From Ligula intestinalis (lineage: Eukaryota; Platyhelminthes; Cestoda; Diphyllobothriidea; Diphyllobothriidae): a stretch of DNA of 64,000 bases. The translations under genes and the position numbers were made by a program. A model generated the notes under the pieces. It saw only the letters and a program-made list of their open reading frames with translations. It was not told where the DNA came from and made no database searches. Where the stretch lies: positions 66,983,075 to 67,047,074 of the forward strand of contig JAYGXS010000003.1 of the NCBI GenBank assembly GCA_036362985.1, written 5' to 3'. Position 1 is the first letter of the stretch. Each line of letters begins with the position of its first letter. Positions 54,185-63,530 of this stretch are shown one piece after another.

Positions 54185-55235
54185 TCTGACACAACTGCCT
54201 TTCTGGCAAACAGGGTGGTTAACTCTGATGTAGATGATGCGACTAGTGTTCGTTACCTTACGGTAGTCCATTGTCCTTATCTTCCCGTCTGCTCGTTTTC
54301 CGCAAGAAATAGCAACTAATTGATGGAATTCAATAATGCCTTGAAAGCTTACACATGGCTTTTTTTGAGTATGCCCACAGTTCCATCGACGCATCCGGCT
54401 CAGAACTTTAGGTGTAGAAGTGTTTCGGCAGAAATTTCCGACAGAGGTGAGCTCATCAGCGTCCCCGTCTTTTGTTCGTACATCTAGCCGTTAAAGGTAA
54501 AGAAGGCTTAAAGACACAGTTCGAGGGGCCCGATGATATGCGCTCGTTTGAGCCGTTGGTCAGCCTCGTCATATTTTTATCGGAGAAAGCCGTCGATATT
54601 TTTAATAGCTATTGCAGTTGGAATAGGGATAAATAACGAGATCACATCTTATGGCAACATCATCTCGTCTACCTCTGGTTCAAGGTGCTAGATGTTAGTC
54701 ACAGATGCATTAACAGACTTCCCTCTTCACCTCGAAAACTTGGCTTCGGAAAAATGTTCGTTGATACAACCATTTTTACAGTCCAAATGTCGGCGTGCCA
54801 GGCACTGCGACGATCAAACGTAGGGACACTCCTGGCTCTTGGATCTTTGGCGTGCCGCAGACTCGCACCATTGCGGTATCAGTGGCTTACGTGTCCAACG
54901 CTTCCCTTCCCGTGCGGACTCCCACCATCCTCAACTTTTCAATCATCTCGACTTTGCTGATCCGGAGATGTTTGAACTCGTTCGCATTCGAGAGATTTCA
55001 TTCACTTTTGTCGTATACTCAGCCTTATCGATTACGGACTTGAAGAGTCCTTTGATGGGGAGTGGGGTGCGGTATTTTGCATTTTTCGTATCCTCAGCAG
55101 TTGTGGTTCTTTTGCTTTATCAATTATTATTTGGTGTTATGCTGGAGAAGTTAAGTTGCCTCTTTTTGCTGCACAGTGTTTTTCTGCTCATCATCTGCCT
55201 CGCCGATTCGAAACATGCAGCAAAGTCTTCTGGTC
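54185..55235 (-). pseudogene. Penelope-like element PLE2, RT domain (broken, endonuclease missing)
   Basis: Minus strand from 55090: GLFKSVIDKAEYTTKVNEIS (N-terminal conserved region); 54890-54770: MVRVCGTPKIQEPGVS, LRLIVAVPGTPTFGLSKW (RT fingers motifs, better preserved than in PLE1); 54660-54560: EMMLPYDVISLFISIPTA, the first RT Asp box (normally SFDVTSLFTSIP) with the Asp kept; KRAHIIGLLELCLKAFFTFN; 54474-54423: GTLMSSPLSEI; 54398-54372: CVDGTVGI, the YVDD box with one Asp lost. After 54330 (AFKALLNSIN) the frame decays. The linker stops near 54185 and the endonuclease is absent: the sequence goes directly into the downstream pseudo-LTR-like repeat. About 80 percent similar by eye to PLE1 where they overlap. 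Confidence 0.88.
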
Positions 55236-55240
55236 ACCGA

Positions 55241-55627
55241 GCAGGTTACAAGACATGCTCATCCAGATGTCAATTGGGGATTTTCGCAGACAGTCACAAG
55301 GACTTTATGTCGGCAATGACAAAAGGGGCTTGGCGGTTCAGCTCTGGCTTACTATCCGCTGTCGGCTACTTACAATTATTTCAAGTTGATTAGATTTAGC
55401 TAAATGCTAAATGACTCGCTCTCATCTACGTGTTTGCACTTTAAGTGGTTTAACCATGGTGCTGGTGATGCTTTACTTTAATTTATGCGCCTGGCTTTGA
55501 TGCCAGACGTTTACCCTCAAAGGCCAGGGTTAGAAAGTACATATTTGCCGTATATATTGGGGACCCATTGATGACTAAAGTACCCTTTTCAGCTGCTGTG
55601 TGAACTGGAGTACTTTGCTCTTCTCGG
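55241..55627 (-). repeat. Pseudo-LTR-like direct repeat, upstream copy, of PLE2
   Basis: Partner of 53716-54142. It lies 5' of the PLE2 reading frame on the minus strand, so the order is repeat, RT, repeat, the arrangement known for Penelope elements. Confidence 0.75.
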
Positions 55628-55629
55628 TG

Positions 55630-56220
55630 ATAAAACCTTGGAGGAGAGTGGTCTAGCTTTATTTCTGCAGGAATTTTTATGTATGGAGCTGAGGTACCTG
55701 GATTGGCCAGGCCTGCTCTAGCTGCTATCTTAGCTTAAAATCTGCGCCCGACTTCATTCCAGGTTACTTTAAAGTCTGTTAGATAAAGCAATTTAGTTCC
55801 AAAGTTAATGCTGAAAAAAATATGCTTTTATCAGTTATTTAGAGGGTGGATTAAGTGGTTGCTTGGTAGTTTTTACCTTATAAAACGGGGCATAATAGAA
55901 GGCCTAAGCAACCTGATTGATATTATAATTTTTCCCTAGAATGTGTCCGTAAGCCAAATGGTAACAAAGGGAAGACCTAGCAATAGAGGGAACACCAAAA
56001 AAAAACAAAAAAGTAGAAAAAAGGAGGCAGAATAAAAACGAAAGTGTACTATCGTAAGTTATCCACCCCTATGTCGATGTCTCTTCCGTTGTTAGGGCCT
56101 GAACAAGTTCAATTTCGTAAGTCATTATCCCTCCGCGAGCTCTGCTTGCGATTCAAAGCTTAGGAACACTGCTGGGGTTGCGTGCGTACATTCCTCTATG
56201 AAGTTGAACATTGCCAACAG
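55630..56220. other. Anonymous DNA
   Basis: No gene recognised; 55985-56045 is purine-rich. Confidence 0.5.
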
Positions 56221-56224
56221 AGAT

Positions 56225-56395
56225 AAAGGAGACTGGAATGGTTAATGATTGGCCCATTAGTCGTTTACAACCAGTCATGCCTAACCTCAGGTGATACACC
56301 ATCGGACACTCAAACCCGTTACCTGCCGATTAAAAGTGCAGCACTTTAACCCACTGCATTACGGTTTGTCTTGTCGGTTAAGATCGGGACGACGA
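56225..56395 (-). mobile_element. tRNA-derived SINE copy 7
   Basis: Minus strand: ATGCAGTGGGTTAAAGTGCT (box A region), TAACGGGTTTGAGTGTCC (box B), then GGCATGACTGGTTGTAAACG, ACTAATGGGCCAATCATTAA and CCATTCCAGTCTCCTTTATC. Same body as copies 1-6 but a different tRNA-like head from copy 4. Confidence 0.78.
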
Positions 56396-56479
56396 GCACT
56401 AACTCGTACTCCAAATACTTACATGAAAGTTCTACCGTCGCGAAAAACGACTTGGATCGTGTTTCCCTTGAAGTGAGCG

Positions 56480-58010
56480 CGGCATTGACTACGTTTATGT
56501 TGATATCTTTATAATTACACGGACGGATATCCGCAAATCTCCAAATTCATCCACATTCTGCCCGCTTCACTTAAGCATACAAGACTGAAGATGCAATTTT
56601 ATTTGGAGTTCCCTGCCTTAACTCCAATCAACAAATGTTCGAGTACATACTTATCCCTATTCCTACCGCAAATAACGACCGTAACCAAGCATATATACAA
56701 ACACCCAAACATGTCGTCGATTTTCCCTGTCAAACCTGCGTAAAAGATGTCCAAACACTTTCCATCTATGGAGCAGAATACATTTATAGAAACACTTGAA
56801 GCGGAACGGGAGAATATCATTAGTTTTCTCAAAATCGTCGATGATATTCTGCCACTCTGTTCTAATTTTGTTATCCTATAAATGGAGCAAGAATTAAACA
56901 ATAGACTAAAAGCAGCTCCGGTATACACGGAAAAGTGAATTCTTTCATTCTTTGATGGGGAAGGTCTGCTTTAGGCTAAATAGGAACTACCGGGAGGAAG
57001 GGAAGCTGATTAGAAATTTGAGACCAATCACTGCATTATGTGTGAATAAGCCTAACCGTTATTTAGGGTCGGGTAAAGCAAATTACAGCTTTCTATGTTT
57101 ATTACTTAATGTTATGGCAAACAAATTGGCAGATTTGCAAAACAGAATTTTCAAACTAACTGCGTACTTCTTTTGCCAACAATAACGCCTTATCTCATAA
57201 CTGCACTTACCCCAATTTCATGAAAGCAAAACAATACTATCTGTTCTCTGAACATATAAAGTTTAGCAATTTCTGCTATTTATTTATGTTTCTCTATAAT
57301 ACAACGTGCACAAACAAGACGCTTTGGTCCGCAGCGTATAATGGCGTAGGAAATTCCTTGAATGTAAACAGAAGTTGACTTTGTTCCCATTTGACCCTAA
57401 TTATACTGATCTGAACTAAACTCTTTTCTAGTAAACATAATTTTTCCCCACATGTCAAACCAATAAACAGTAAACAACCTCACAGGGGAATTACATCCTC
57501 CAATCAAATTTTAATCCTCACCTTTCATCAGATGTACAATCTACTGTAGTTATTTCGCTTACCATCTTAAATCTCGGTTTGGTTAACCAAAGTGCAGTCA
57601 GAAAAGCTTAGTACTGCAAAAATTAATTGAAAAAATGCGATCCAAGACCCTTGCCTTGATCTGATTTTTATGGCCTTAGGATCAGATATTTCCTGTTTCA
57701 GAGGCGATATTTTTGGGTCATTTCTTGCTTATCTGAAGCATTTGTTCCTCGGTACAAATTTAAAACGGTAGGATTTGTTGACATAAGTATGATTTCAATT
57801 AATCCTGTCGCATACGCCTGTTTTAAATTTCCTGCTTATATTATTAAACTTTTATAGTACAACGTATCAAATCAAGGGTTTATGTTCTGTGATATCAAAT
57901 AGCATAACAACATTGCTTGGATATCTGACGACCTCCAAATTCGTCCAAATCCTGTCTCTTTTCCTTCACGATTGAACATGCAATTATCCTTAACATTCAG
58001 TGTCTTAACT
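56480..58010 (+). repeat. Direct repeat flanking composite repeat Q
   Basis: 56500-56650 (TTGATATC, GGATATCCGCAAATCTCCAA, TTCATCC, GATGCAATTTTATTTGGAG, TGCCTTAACTCCAATCA) has a same-orientation partner at 57890-58020 (GTGATATC, GGATATCTGACGACCTCCAA, TTCGTCC, CATGCAATTATCCTTAAC, TGTCTTAACTCCAGTCA). The two lie on either side of the block at 56660-57880. Confidence 0.65.
56660..56935 (+). repeat. Direct repeat partner of 48418-48690
   Basis: See 48418-48690. A minus-strand frame of 109 codons across it (56599-56928) has no motif and is not reproduced in the partner, so it is not called as a gene. Confidence 0.75.
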
Positions 58011-58340
58011 CCAGTCAGCAGATATTCTTTTAACAACTAACTCCTATTTTGATCATCCCAGTACATTATAACATATTAACTGATGTACAGTAAGCCTATT
58101 CATACATGATGCAATGTTCACTCTTAAACTTCGCATCGGTCCCCCCCCCCCCTCCTCCGTTAATTCCTGTTTAGAGTTAAATGGGTCTTCTTTCCAGCAA
58201 GGCTAGCCTCACCACGTGCATCAAGATGTCTGGCACCCTTCAGCCGCCCACACCTGACGCACCAGAATTGCAGGTGATAAGGTTGCACCAAAAGAATACA
58301 TACCCACCGACGCAAACCCTAGTACTTATCATCTTCGCCT
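56960..58340 (+). repeat. Composite repeat Q, longest copy, with own terminal inverted repeats
   Basis: The ends are themselves inverted: 56975-57075 (GGCTAAATAGGAACTACCGG, GAGACCAATCACTGCATTAT, GTGTGAATAAGCCTAA) pairs with the reverse complement of 58075-58190 (AACAGGAATTAACGGAGG, GAACATTGCATCATGTATGA, ATAGGCTTACTG). Includes the segment shared with 2.1-2.5 kb and 63.0-63.4 kb (57080-57540) and a C run at 58141-58152. Probably a non-autonomous DNA element or a fusion of two. Confidence 0.7.
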
Positions 58341-58364
58341 AGAGAGGACACACTTCTAAATATG

Positions 58365-59210
58365 GTTTTTAGTGCAGCTTCCGTTTACACCCGCCACTGC
58401 CTAAATAATAAAAACGTCGCAGAACCCTCTGGGCTATTAAAGACCCTGTTATCTGGTGTTTTACCCCAAAAGGCACGAATTACGTTGTTTTTAAGTGACC
58501 TTCATAAAACATCTTCAGTTTCAAAAATTAGCCTGACCAAATTTAATGCAATCGTAACCAGAATTCCGAAGCGCATTTTTGACGAGTAAAGAGAGCTTGC
58601 CAGGATTTTACTATAGCTCATCATTCGGCATAATCTCAGGGTATTTTGTCACCCCAGGATGTCTGCTCTTGAAGAAACCGTCTTTCGACTGCCTGCAAAA
58701 AGCACACCTTGTAAAAGTAGACTGTATAGGTAACATTCTTGTTTCTATTGATTTTCAATATCCTCATCAATCCAAATATATTTTGTTAAAATCATGTTAT
58801 AAAATATCCGTTCTTGTACTCGTTGGGTAGCTGACCACGTTTTTTGGATTTGATGTATTAAGGAAATATGGTTTTAAGTATGCTTTCTAAAAATATGTCT
58901 CCATACATAAAGGCCTCGCCATTAGAAATATAACATTATACTACTAAAGTAGTCGTGTTGGCGTGTTTTTGGAGGGGATCGCTTGTCTTTATGAAATGTT
59001 TAAAGAGCATGGTACTGTCTATTCAAGGTTGCAACCACACATATGCAGCTGTCCTCTACCCTAACAGTAGGTAATATTTTAGAAAACAAAACTTGTCGTG
59101 CTTTGGGTGGCCTACTGTGCATGATGTGACCATTCCGGTTTAAGCTAGATAGGCAACCTTGGCCAATGAAGGGAACACAGCCGTTTGTCTGTGTGCGTGG
59201 AGTGTCCTGA
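58365..59210. other. Anonymous DNA
   Basis: Two plus-strand frames of 75 and 83 codons (58362-58830) have no motif I recognise. Nothing else is seen. Confidence 0.45.
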
Positions 59211-59297
59211 GGAGGCTAAAAGTTCATTCGTTTCCCCTCTCCCCCACCACATAAGTGGATTTCGTACACCACGTTTGTGGTGACTAACTTGCCCACT

Positions 59298-59360
<63 letters not shown>
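59298..59360 (+). repeat. (TAC)21 microsatellite
   Basis: Twenty-one perfect TAC units inside repeat R copy 2. Confidence 0.95.
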
Positions 59361-59565
59361 CACAGCACAGGCTATCCAGACTGCGGCAGCGGAGCTTTGT
59401 TCTCTTCATAGTGCAAACCTTCTACCAAAGTTGTACTTTGTACTGCGGGTGATTTCTGGTAGCAGGCTTATGAGCCAGTAGTGATCATCCCAATTTTCAA
59501 AGTGTTTCTCGATATGCTAGTATCTAAGCAAGCATCCCTTATTCCCACAAAAGACCTCCTCCTCT

Positions 59566-59600
59566 TCCTCCTCCTCCTCCTCCTCCTCCTCCTCCTCCTC
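59566..59600 (+). repeat. (TCC)n microsatellite, about 12 units
   Basis: Nearly twelve TCC units, preceded by an interrupted CTCCTCTTCCTC stretch. Confidence 0.95.
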
Positions 59601-59921
59601 TGTAGATGACTGTGTTTTTAAGTCCGATGCTCTTCAAGACACCTCTGTCTGGGTTAAATCGTATCGAATTTTGGGAGGTACGTTGTTTCCAGCACGTCTG
59701 CCTGTGGGTAAAAAACACTCGCATGAATTACACTAATGTCTCAGTACTTGCCAATACATCTGGAGAACACAGCTAGAGGACTAAGACGTATTGCGATTGG
59801 CGGTACTATGTGAAGTTGGTAACGCGTAACTTGGTTTTTTAATGAAGAGGTTTTGCTAGGTTCCGCCATATTTCCTGCTTCCACAACGAACTAGCAGTCT
59901 ACTCTAAGGTGCTCCTCTTCT

Positions 59922-60789
59922 TATGTTTGAAAAAGTAAGCACTCCGGGCTTAGAATCATAGATCATTTCTGCTTACCGGAATGTGCTTCTTTGTATGCTG
60001 CCAGTTCGGACAGCTGGGCCAGCTGTCCTCTGTCAAGCGAGAACTGAATTTATCGATCAACCATTCAAATGTGTGGGTCAGCACCTTAAATTCGTAGATG
60101 TGCTGAATGAAAAGAATTAGTTATAAATCTGTTTAGTGAAAGATATGCTTGCAGAAGTTAAGTATAAATGGGTGGTTTATTCGGGTTGATCTAAATAGCA
60201 CAAAATGGCATCCACCGGGTGGATTAGTTAGCCAATAAACGTGCAGCATGACCGCCCAACATATTGGTGGGCGTTCAAAGTTTTTGCCGAGAATAATGGC
60301 CATCAACTGGAAGAAAATACATCCAAGGCTTGATTTAAGTTGTTGTGCATGTAAATTTAAAGACTGATGCTTGAGGCATGATACTCAGAAGACAACTCTG
60401 TCGAAAAGCATCTGGACCGCGCCGCATCCTACAAAGTCCTACGCCATTACGTGAGTAAAGGACAGGACCTGGTCAAACCGAACCTAGGATTTTCAAACAA
60501 AAACGGCATCTTGACGAAACGACCGGAAGAGGGAGCAGGAATATCAGCTTCTTATACTGTAGGGACGGAACACAAGACTAGTTGCCGTCAAGTTTTGCCC
60601 AAATCCACGCGCAGGGTCATGCAGCGAGCGTAGAAAAACGTGGATCAGCCCATGACCAACACACACAGCCAAAACTTTGAATTGTTGATCGATAAAGTCA
60701 GTTCTCACTTTGTCAAAGGACAGGCGGCTCAGCTGTCCGAAATGTCAGCAGACAATGAACGACATTCCGGTGGGCAGAAATGATGTATG
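59922..60789. mobile_element. Non-autonomous DNA element with terminal inverted repeats of about 135 bases
   Basis: 59955-60090 is the reverse complement of 60655-60789: ATCATTTCTGCTTACCGGAA and ATCATTTCTGCCCACCGGAA, GGACAGCTGGGCCAGCTGTC and GGACAGCTGAGCCGCCTGTC, TTTATCGATCAACCATTCAAA and TTTATCGATCAACAATTCAAA. Outside it lie CTCCTCTTCT (59912-59921) and CTTCTGTTCT (60790-60799), a plausible 10-base target duplication, and the other copy of repeat R has a single CTCCTGTTCT there. Long inverted repeats and a 9-10 base duplication fit a Mutator-like element (inference). A 33-base extension on the left blurs that boundary. No transposase; the 60-codon frame at 60451 is unremarkable. Confidence 0.75.
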
Positions 60790-60930
60790 CTTCTGTTCTT
60801 GTTGGATGCTCATGAAAGGACCTGATCATTACGGGTTATGGAGGGGATTTTTGAGGTACCTGATAACTAAGCCGTCTTCTACAATAATTTCTCTCGTGTG
60901 TGCCGCAGCAACTGGGCGCAAGGTTGCCGA

Positions 60931-61899
60931 CAGTATGGCTCCGAATTCGTGCAGCATGCCAATATTTGCGAAAAATCGATACTCAATCGCTAAACCACAT
61001 TGAGTTAGGTTTTCATACTGATTATCATGTAAACTATTGTCAAGTAATTTCAGTTACTATGGAATGCTGGCTTTTTGGCGAGTTTCCTGCTGACCGATAA
61101 CGAATAGTAGGTAGTGTAAAAAATGGCTACTTAACTAGCATGCATTTTTTCATTGATTTTTACTGCCTTTATAAAATCAAATATATTTCATGGAAATCGT
61201 GCACGAACATTTCTTTCTTGTACTTGTTTGGTATCAAATGACGCCTTCTTTGAATTATATACTTAAAAAAGGATAGGCCTCAGTTTTAAAAACATTTTTT
61301 ATTATGAGCTTTTTAACGATTGTGAGGTGTAAATTCATAAGACATCGTATCCGTCAATTTATTAATGCTACCTTTGATTTATGTGGCGTGATCCACATCT
61401 ACTGTAAAAATGTTTGAGAATTATGTGACTTTTTTCTCAAATCGTACGCCCAACGTACTTTTCCTTAAACAGGATGTACACAGCGTGCAGTTTGTAAATC
61501 TTGAGTTCAGGTGTAGCAGCCGGTAGGTTTCAAAATTATTCAGCAATTTAGAAGCTTTCTAAAACCGCACGATGCCCTTTATTTACGTATAACATTTAAA
61601 GAAGGCTTAATGTCCTACCAAGCAAGCACAAGAAGGAATTTGTTCTTTCATACTTTCCATAAAAAAAGTCAAAATAAATTACAAAAAGGCATACTTCTTA
61701 AGCAGCCAGTTTTACAGTAAGAACTACTTGTTAGCAGTCAGAAGGAAGCCCGTTAAAAGTCAGCATCCTATCGTAACTGAAATAGCTTGAGAACAGGCTA
61801 CATGATCATCAATTTTAAAACCTTACTCAATGCCCATAAGCGAATGAGTATCGATCTTTTGCAGATGTCAGCATCTCGCACGAATTTGGAGCCTTACTG
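60931..61899. mobile_element. Foldback DNA element copy F3
   Basis: Starts CAGTATGGCTCCGAATTCG and ends GGAGCCTTACTG, followed by TA (61900-61901). Arms are reverse complements: GTGCAGCATGCCAATATTTG on the left, GTGCGAGATGCTGACATCTG on the right (complementary strand), then ATCGATACTC in both. Length 969. The left flank is repeat R copy 2, matching the right flank of F2. Confidence 0.8.
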
Positions 61900-61909
61900 T
61901 ATCAGCAGC

Positions 61910-62160
61910 CTGGTAGCCTGCTGCTACGTTTGACAAGCAACGCTGTTAAATGAGTTGTTTAATTCTCAAAAAAAACTATAAGGGCAATTTATTTTCCGAG
62001 AGAAGTAGACTACGGTCACTGCCTATTTTAAAACTGTCAGGCCCCAAGGAGAGAAGCTAGGTGAGACGTCAAAATCAAACAAAACTGAAAAGCGAAATTC
62101 ATTCAAGCATTCCGTGGATTCTTGTTGTCGGACGAAACGTTGAGGAAGTTGGCGTGAACC
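61910..62160. other. Anonymous DNA
   Basis: No gene recognised. GGACGAAACGTTGAGG at 62131-62146 resembles the second half of the 3'-end module, but the CTGANGA half is not present. Confidence 0.45.
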
Positions 62161-62164
62161 TATC

Positions 62165-62312
62165 GCAGGGTGATCTTCAGACCAGGGTTCCTTAGGAGAA
62201 AAGATCTATGTGGAGGCCAGAATAATAGGAGTAGTTTATTGTGTACACAGAGGACAGAATAATAATCAGGGAGAAGTTTGACTTCTGAGACCAGCCAGAA
62301 GGGCCACCCGGG
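62165..62312 (+). repeat. Dispersed repeat G, copy 3
   Basis: GATCTTCAGACCAGGGTTCC, TTAGGAGAAAAGATCTATGT, GGAGGCCAGAATAATAGG, GTTTATTGTGTACACAGAG, GGGAGAAGTTTGACTTC and GACCAGCCAG parallel 33745-33905 in order. Confidence 0.7.
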
Positions 62313-62319
62313 TCCAAGT

Positions 62320-62975
62320 GCCAGTTTGACAGCAGGCAGGCCAGTGGTCCGAGAGAGCAATTTACGTGTGCAGACTTGCTATTCGTCGCCGGGCCAGAAA
62401 GTTTCAGAACCACCCAATCATGTGAACTCATTGCCGATAAAAATGAACGTCTTCTACAAAAGTTGCGAATAAATATGCCAAGATTGATTTTAAAAACTTC
62501 TACGAAAAGTAAACTCTTGAAAAAGCTTTACTGATATATTTTGGCATCTGATGTCTACGTACTTTAATTTTTTTAATGATAAAGTCAAAGTCAGAATGCG
62601 AAATGTTGGCCAATAGATTAATTTTCCTAACAATTAGGGATATCTTTTCTGTTATCAATGAAAGAGCTACTTGTTTTATCTAAAACGGAACAGTTTTCAG
62701 CATATTTGGTAACTTCTAGACTAAGTTCTTCAATAACAAATACAAAGTAGAGTGACAATAATATCAAGGGCGATTTTTGAAAAGAAACTTTTTCGCAATG
62801 GCCCGTGACAACTCTGTCAAATGTTTGTTATGTTAACTGTCTCCAACTTCATATCGATTGTACAATTAATTTGGTTGCCATACACTAATAAAGTTCTCAG
62901 CCGCAGTCCTTGCCTGTAACCCCTCAAATATAAAATATAAATTTAGTATGGAATAATTCAAAGAACAATTTAAAA
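62320..62975. other. Anonymous AT-rich DNA
   Basis: No gene or named repeat recognised. Confidence 0.5.
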
Positions 62976-62984
62976 AGCTTATTA

Positions 62985-63435
62985 CTCAATTTTACTCCAC
63001 AATACTTGGCAGATTTGCAAAATATAATTTTTCAAACTTATTTCACTCTCCTATTCCCAAAAGTAATGCGCTTTCTCCTAATAACACCAACCTCAATTTC
63101 ATGGACGCAAAACAAAATTTTCTGTTTTGTAAACGGATATCATTCAAAATTTTCTGCTCTTCAAGAATGTTCTCTTATAGTGCAGCATGCACACACAAGA
63201 CGTTCTTTTTCGCAGCGTCTAATAGCATAGGAAATTCCTCGGATATCAACAAATGCTGTATTTCGCCTATTTTCGCCTCTATTTTCTCCCACTATTCTGA
63301 TCTGAACGTAGTTAACTTCTAGTAAACAAATTTTGCGACCTAATTCAACCCAATGAACTAACTAAATGACCTCAAGTGTGCGTTAAATCCTCCAATTCCC
63401 AGCCTTGCATCAGATCTGCAATCTACTGTAGTTCA
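62985..63435 (+). repeat. Fragment of composite repeat Q
   Basis: Matches 2060-2540 and 57080-57540: GGCAGATTTGCAAAATATAA, TCAATTTCATGGACGCAAAA, CGCAGCGTCTAATAGCATAG, GAAATTCCTCGGATATCAAC and CAATCTACTGTAGTT. The 3' break point agrees in all three copies, followed here directly by a PLE. Confidence 0.75.
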
Positions 63436-63530
63436 TAGTGGTCATCCGTGTGCATAAGATAATAATCCACTTTTTTGGTCTCCGCTTGGGTACTAATTGG
63501 TGCGGTACTGGCTTGAAACTTCTCGTTTGT

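Larger units (their letters stand above)
59215..60930 (-). repeat. Dispersed repeat R, copy 2, with microsatellite expansions and an insertion
   Basis: Reverse complement of 41715-42490, interrupted at 59922-60789. It contains (TAC)21 at 59298-59360 and about twelve TCC units at 59566-59600, where copy 1 has four GTA units and no GGA expansion. The poly-Val and poly-Gly frames crossing these runs are artefacts. Confidence 0.8.

Noticed and set aside
59145..59724. Minus-strand poly-Val and poly-Gly frames
   Set aside because: Translations of the TAC and TCC microsatellites inside repeat R.
62105..62150. Fifth copy of the 3'-end module
   Set aside because: GACGAAACGTTGAGG is present, but the CTGANGA half at the fixed 19-base distance is missing.
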